NCBI GenBank assembly: GCA_030613445.1
Contig: JAUWLY010000038.1
Span: forward strand, 1 to 13,794
Direction: 5' to 3'
Length of the DNA: 13,794 nt
From: Candidatus Stahliibacteriota bacterium
GTDB taxonomy: Bacteria; Hydrothermota; Tepidihabitantia; SM23-42
Below are positions 12,883 to 13,794 of the stretch, in pieces. How positions within the stretch are numbered: the stretch's first letter is position 1; every line of letters starts with the position of its first letter. A program made the position numbers and the translations under genes. A model generated the notes under the pieces. The model was not told the origin of the DNA. It saw only the letters and a program-made list of their open reading frames with translations, and ran no database searches.

Positions 12883-13794
12883 TGTCTATCAAGCTTGAAA
12901 ACCTCTGTTTCTTCCTTATCATTCTCAGATCCTTTTTTACAATAACATATTCAGGTGGTAATAATCGACCATTATAGTTTGACGCCATGGTTCTGGTATA
13001 TGCACCGCAATTATGAATCAAAACACGGTCGCCGATTCTTAATTCAGGTAAATGATATATGCCGAACTCATCAGTATTCTCACAGAGTGGACCAGCGACC
13101 CGCGTTTTCTTCTTTCTCCCGGTTTTTCTAAGAAGCGGTTCAATATGATGATATGCTTTATACAATGCAGGTCTTGGGTTTTCAGTCATGCCAGCATCAA
13201 GTATATAAAGCGGCATGCCTTTTCTATTCTTGATTGAGATAACTTCGCTTATTATATAACCGGCATTACTGACTATAAACCTACCAGGTTCAAGAAAAAT
13301 TTTTACGCCATGTGCTTTAGCGAGTTTTTCACAAGCACTTATAATGGGTCTGAAATTAAGTGGTTTCTCATCTGGGTGGTAAGGTACACCGAAACCACCG
13401 CCGAGGTTTACATATTCAACGGTAATTTGATGGCTTTTTAGATATTCTATTGAATCGCTTACCTTTTGTACACCTTTGACAAAAGGCGTGGAACTAAGTA
13501 TCTGTGAACCGATATGAGAGTGCAAGCCAACAAATTCCGCATATTTGAAATGCTTTATCACTTTAACAATTTCGCTGAGCTGATCTATTTCCATACCAAA
13601 CTTGCTTGACGGTGCACCAGTTGAAAGATGCGGGTGGGTTTCTGGGAAAATACCTGGATTAATACGTGCAAAAACCTTTATCTTTTTACATAACCTTTTT
13701 GCACATTGTTCGAGAACCAATGCCTGATCAATCGCCTCAAAATTATAAAAAAGCACACCTTTTTTTATCGCATACATGACATCACTCGCCTTGC
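12869..13794 (-). CDS. lysA: Diaminopimelate decarboxylase, 5' end beyond the window
   Basis: PLP enzyme that decarboxylates meso-diaminopimelate to lysine, the last step of the pathway whose first enzyme is the adjacent lysC. About 307 of the usual 410-420 residues are visible. The frame continues to the window edge (KASDV before the first internal Met at 13777), so the PLP-binding lysine lies outside. Motifs seen: INPGIFPETHPHLSTGAP followed by SSKFGM, GLHSHIGSQI, NLGGGFGVPYHP (phosphate-binding glycines), EPGRFIVSNAG, DAGMTENPRPALY, GPLCENTDEF (the active-site Cys region, CESxD in most relatives) and GAYTRTMASNYNGR. HPHLSTG and the long C-terminal signature separate it from ornithine/arginine decarboxylases. 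The met codon at 13777 is not the true start, since it sits within a conserved strand region. Confidence 0.95.
   Translation of the reverse strand, partial: KASDVMYAIKKGVLFYNFEAIDQALVLEQCAKRLCKKIKVFARINPGIFPETHPHLSTGAPSSKFGMEIDQLSEIVKVIKHFKYAEFVGLHSHIGSQILSSTPFVKGVQKVSDSIEYLKSHQITVEYVNLGGGFGVPYHPDEKPLNFRPIISACEKLAKAHGVKIFLEPGRFIVSNAGYIISEVISIKNRKGMPLYILDAGMTENPRPALYKAYHHIEPLLRKTGRKKKTRVAGPLCENTDEFGIYHLPELRIGDRVLIHNCGAYTRTMASNYNGRLLPPEYVIVKKDLRMIRKKQRFSSLIDNEVY

Overview
The window (13,794 nt, moderately AT-rich) comes from a diderm bacterium. A TonB-dependent outer-membrane receptor is followed by a lipoprotein, and lysine is made through the diaminopimelate route (aspartate kinase, diaminopimelate decarboxylase). 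The S-adenosylhomocysteinase is of the short type seen in Thermotoga and archaea. The receptor tail has an EF-hand-like loop and a 'SPRRARLGISLSF' ending, and the intergenic DNA is rich in small palindromes. Together these suggest an uncultivated lineage of the WOR-3/Stahlbacteria kind. This placement is inference from remembered family resemblance, not a search.

Layout. 119-2523 (minus): metK-ahcY, which make S-adenosylmethionine and clear its methylation by-product. 2640-5672 (plus): a TonB-dependent receptor and a Trp-rich lipoprotein, transcribed divergently from metK. The two divergent promoters are close to consensus and share one geometry: each -10 box ends 15 nt before its ATG, predicting mRNAs that start at the Shine-Dalgarno sequence. 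5671-5757: the decayed C-terminal tail of a second receptor, open in frame into the next gene. 5809-9328 (plus): an ARPP-1-family protein, then an 845-residue fusion of a Ser/Thr protein kinase with a UvrD/PcrA-like superfamily 1 helicase. 9329-9607: no gene; three 7-2-7 palindromes, an 84-nt inverted repeat and possible terminators. 9608-11399 (minus): a DedA-family membrane protein and a class II Fic AMP-transferase with a winged-helix tail. 11400-11634: very AT-rich, with nine copies of a TATTAAAC/GTTTAATA box, several paired head to head 13-14 nt apart; this looks like an operator array for fic. 11635-13794 (minus): lysC and the 3' part of lysA, overlapping by 14 nt.

How the genes work together. 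metK and ahcY form a methyl-cycle pair, and lysA and lysC a lysine/peptidoglycan precursor pair. Receptor and lipoprotein probably act together at the outer membrane. The least ordinary part is 5809-9328, where ARPP-1 sits next to a kinase-helicase fusion in which both enzymes keep their catalytic motifs. That pair is the best candidate here for an undescribed signalling, repair or defence module. Fic, with its repeat-studded upstream region, looks like a separately acquired regulatory cassette.
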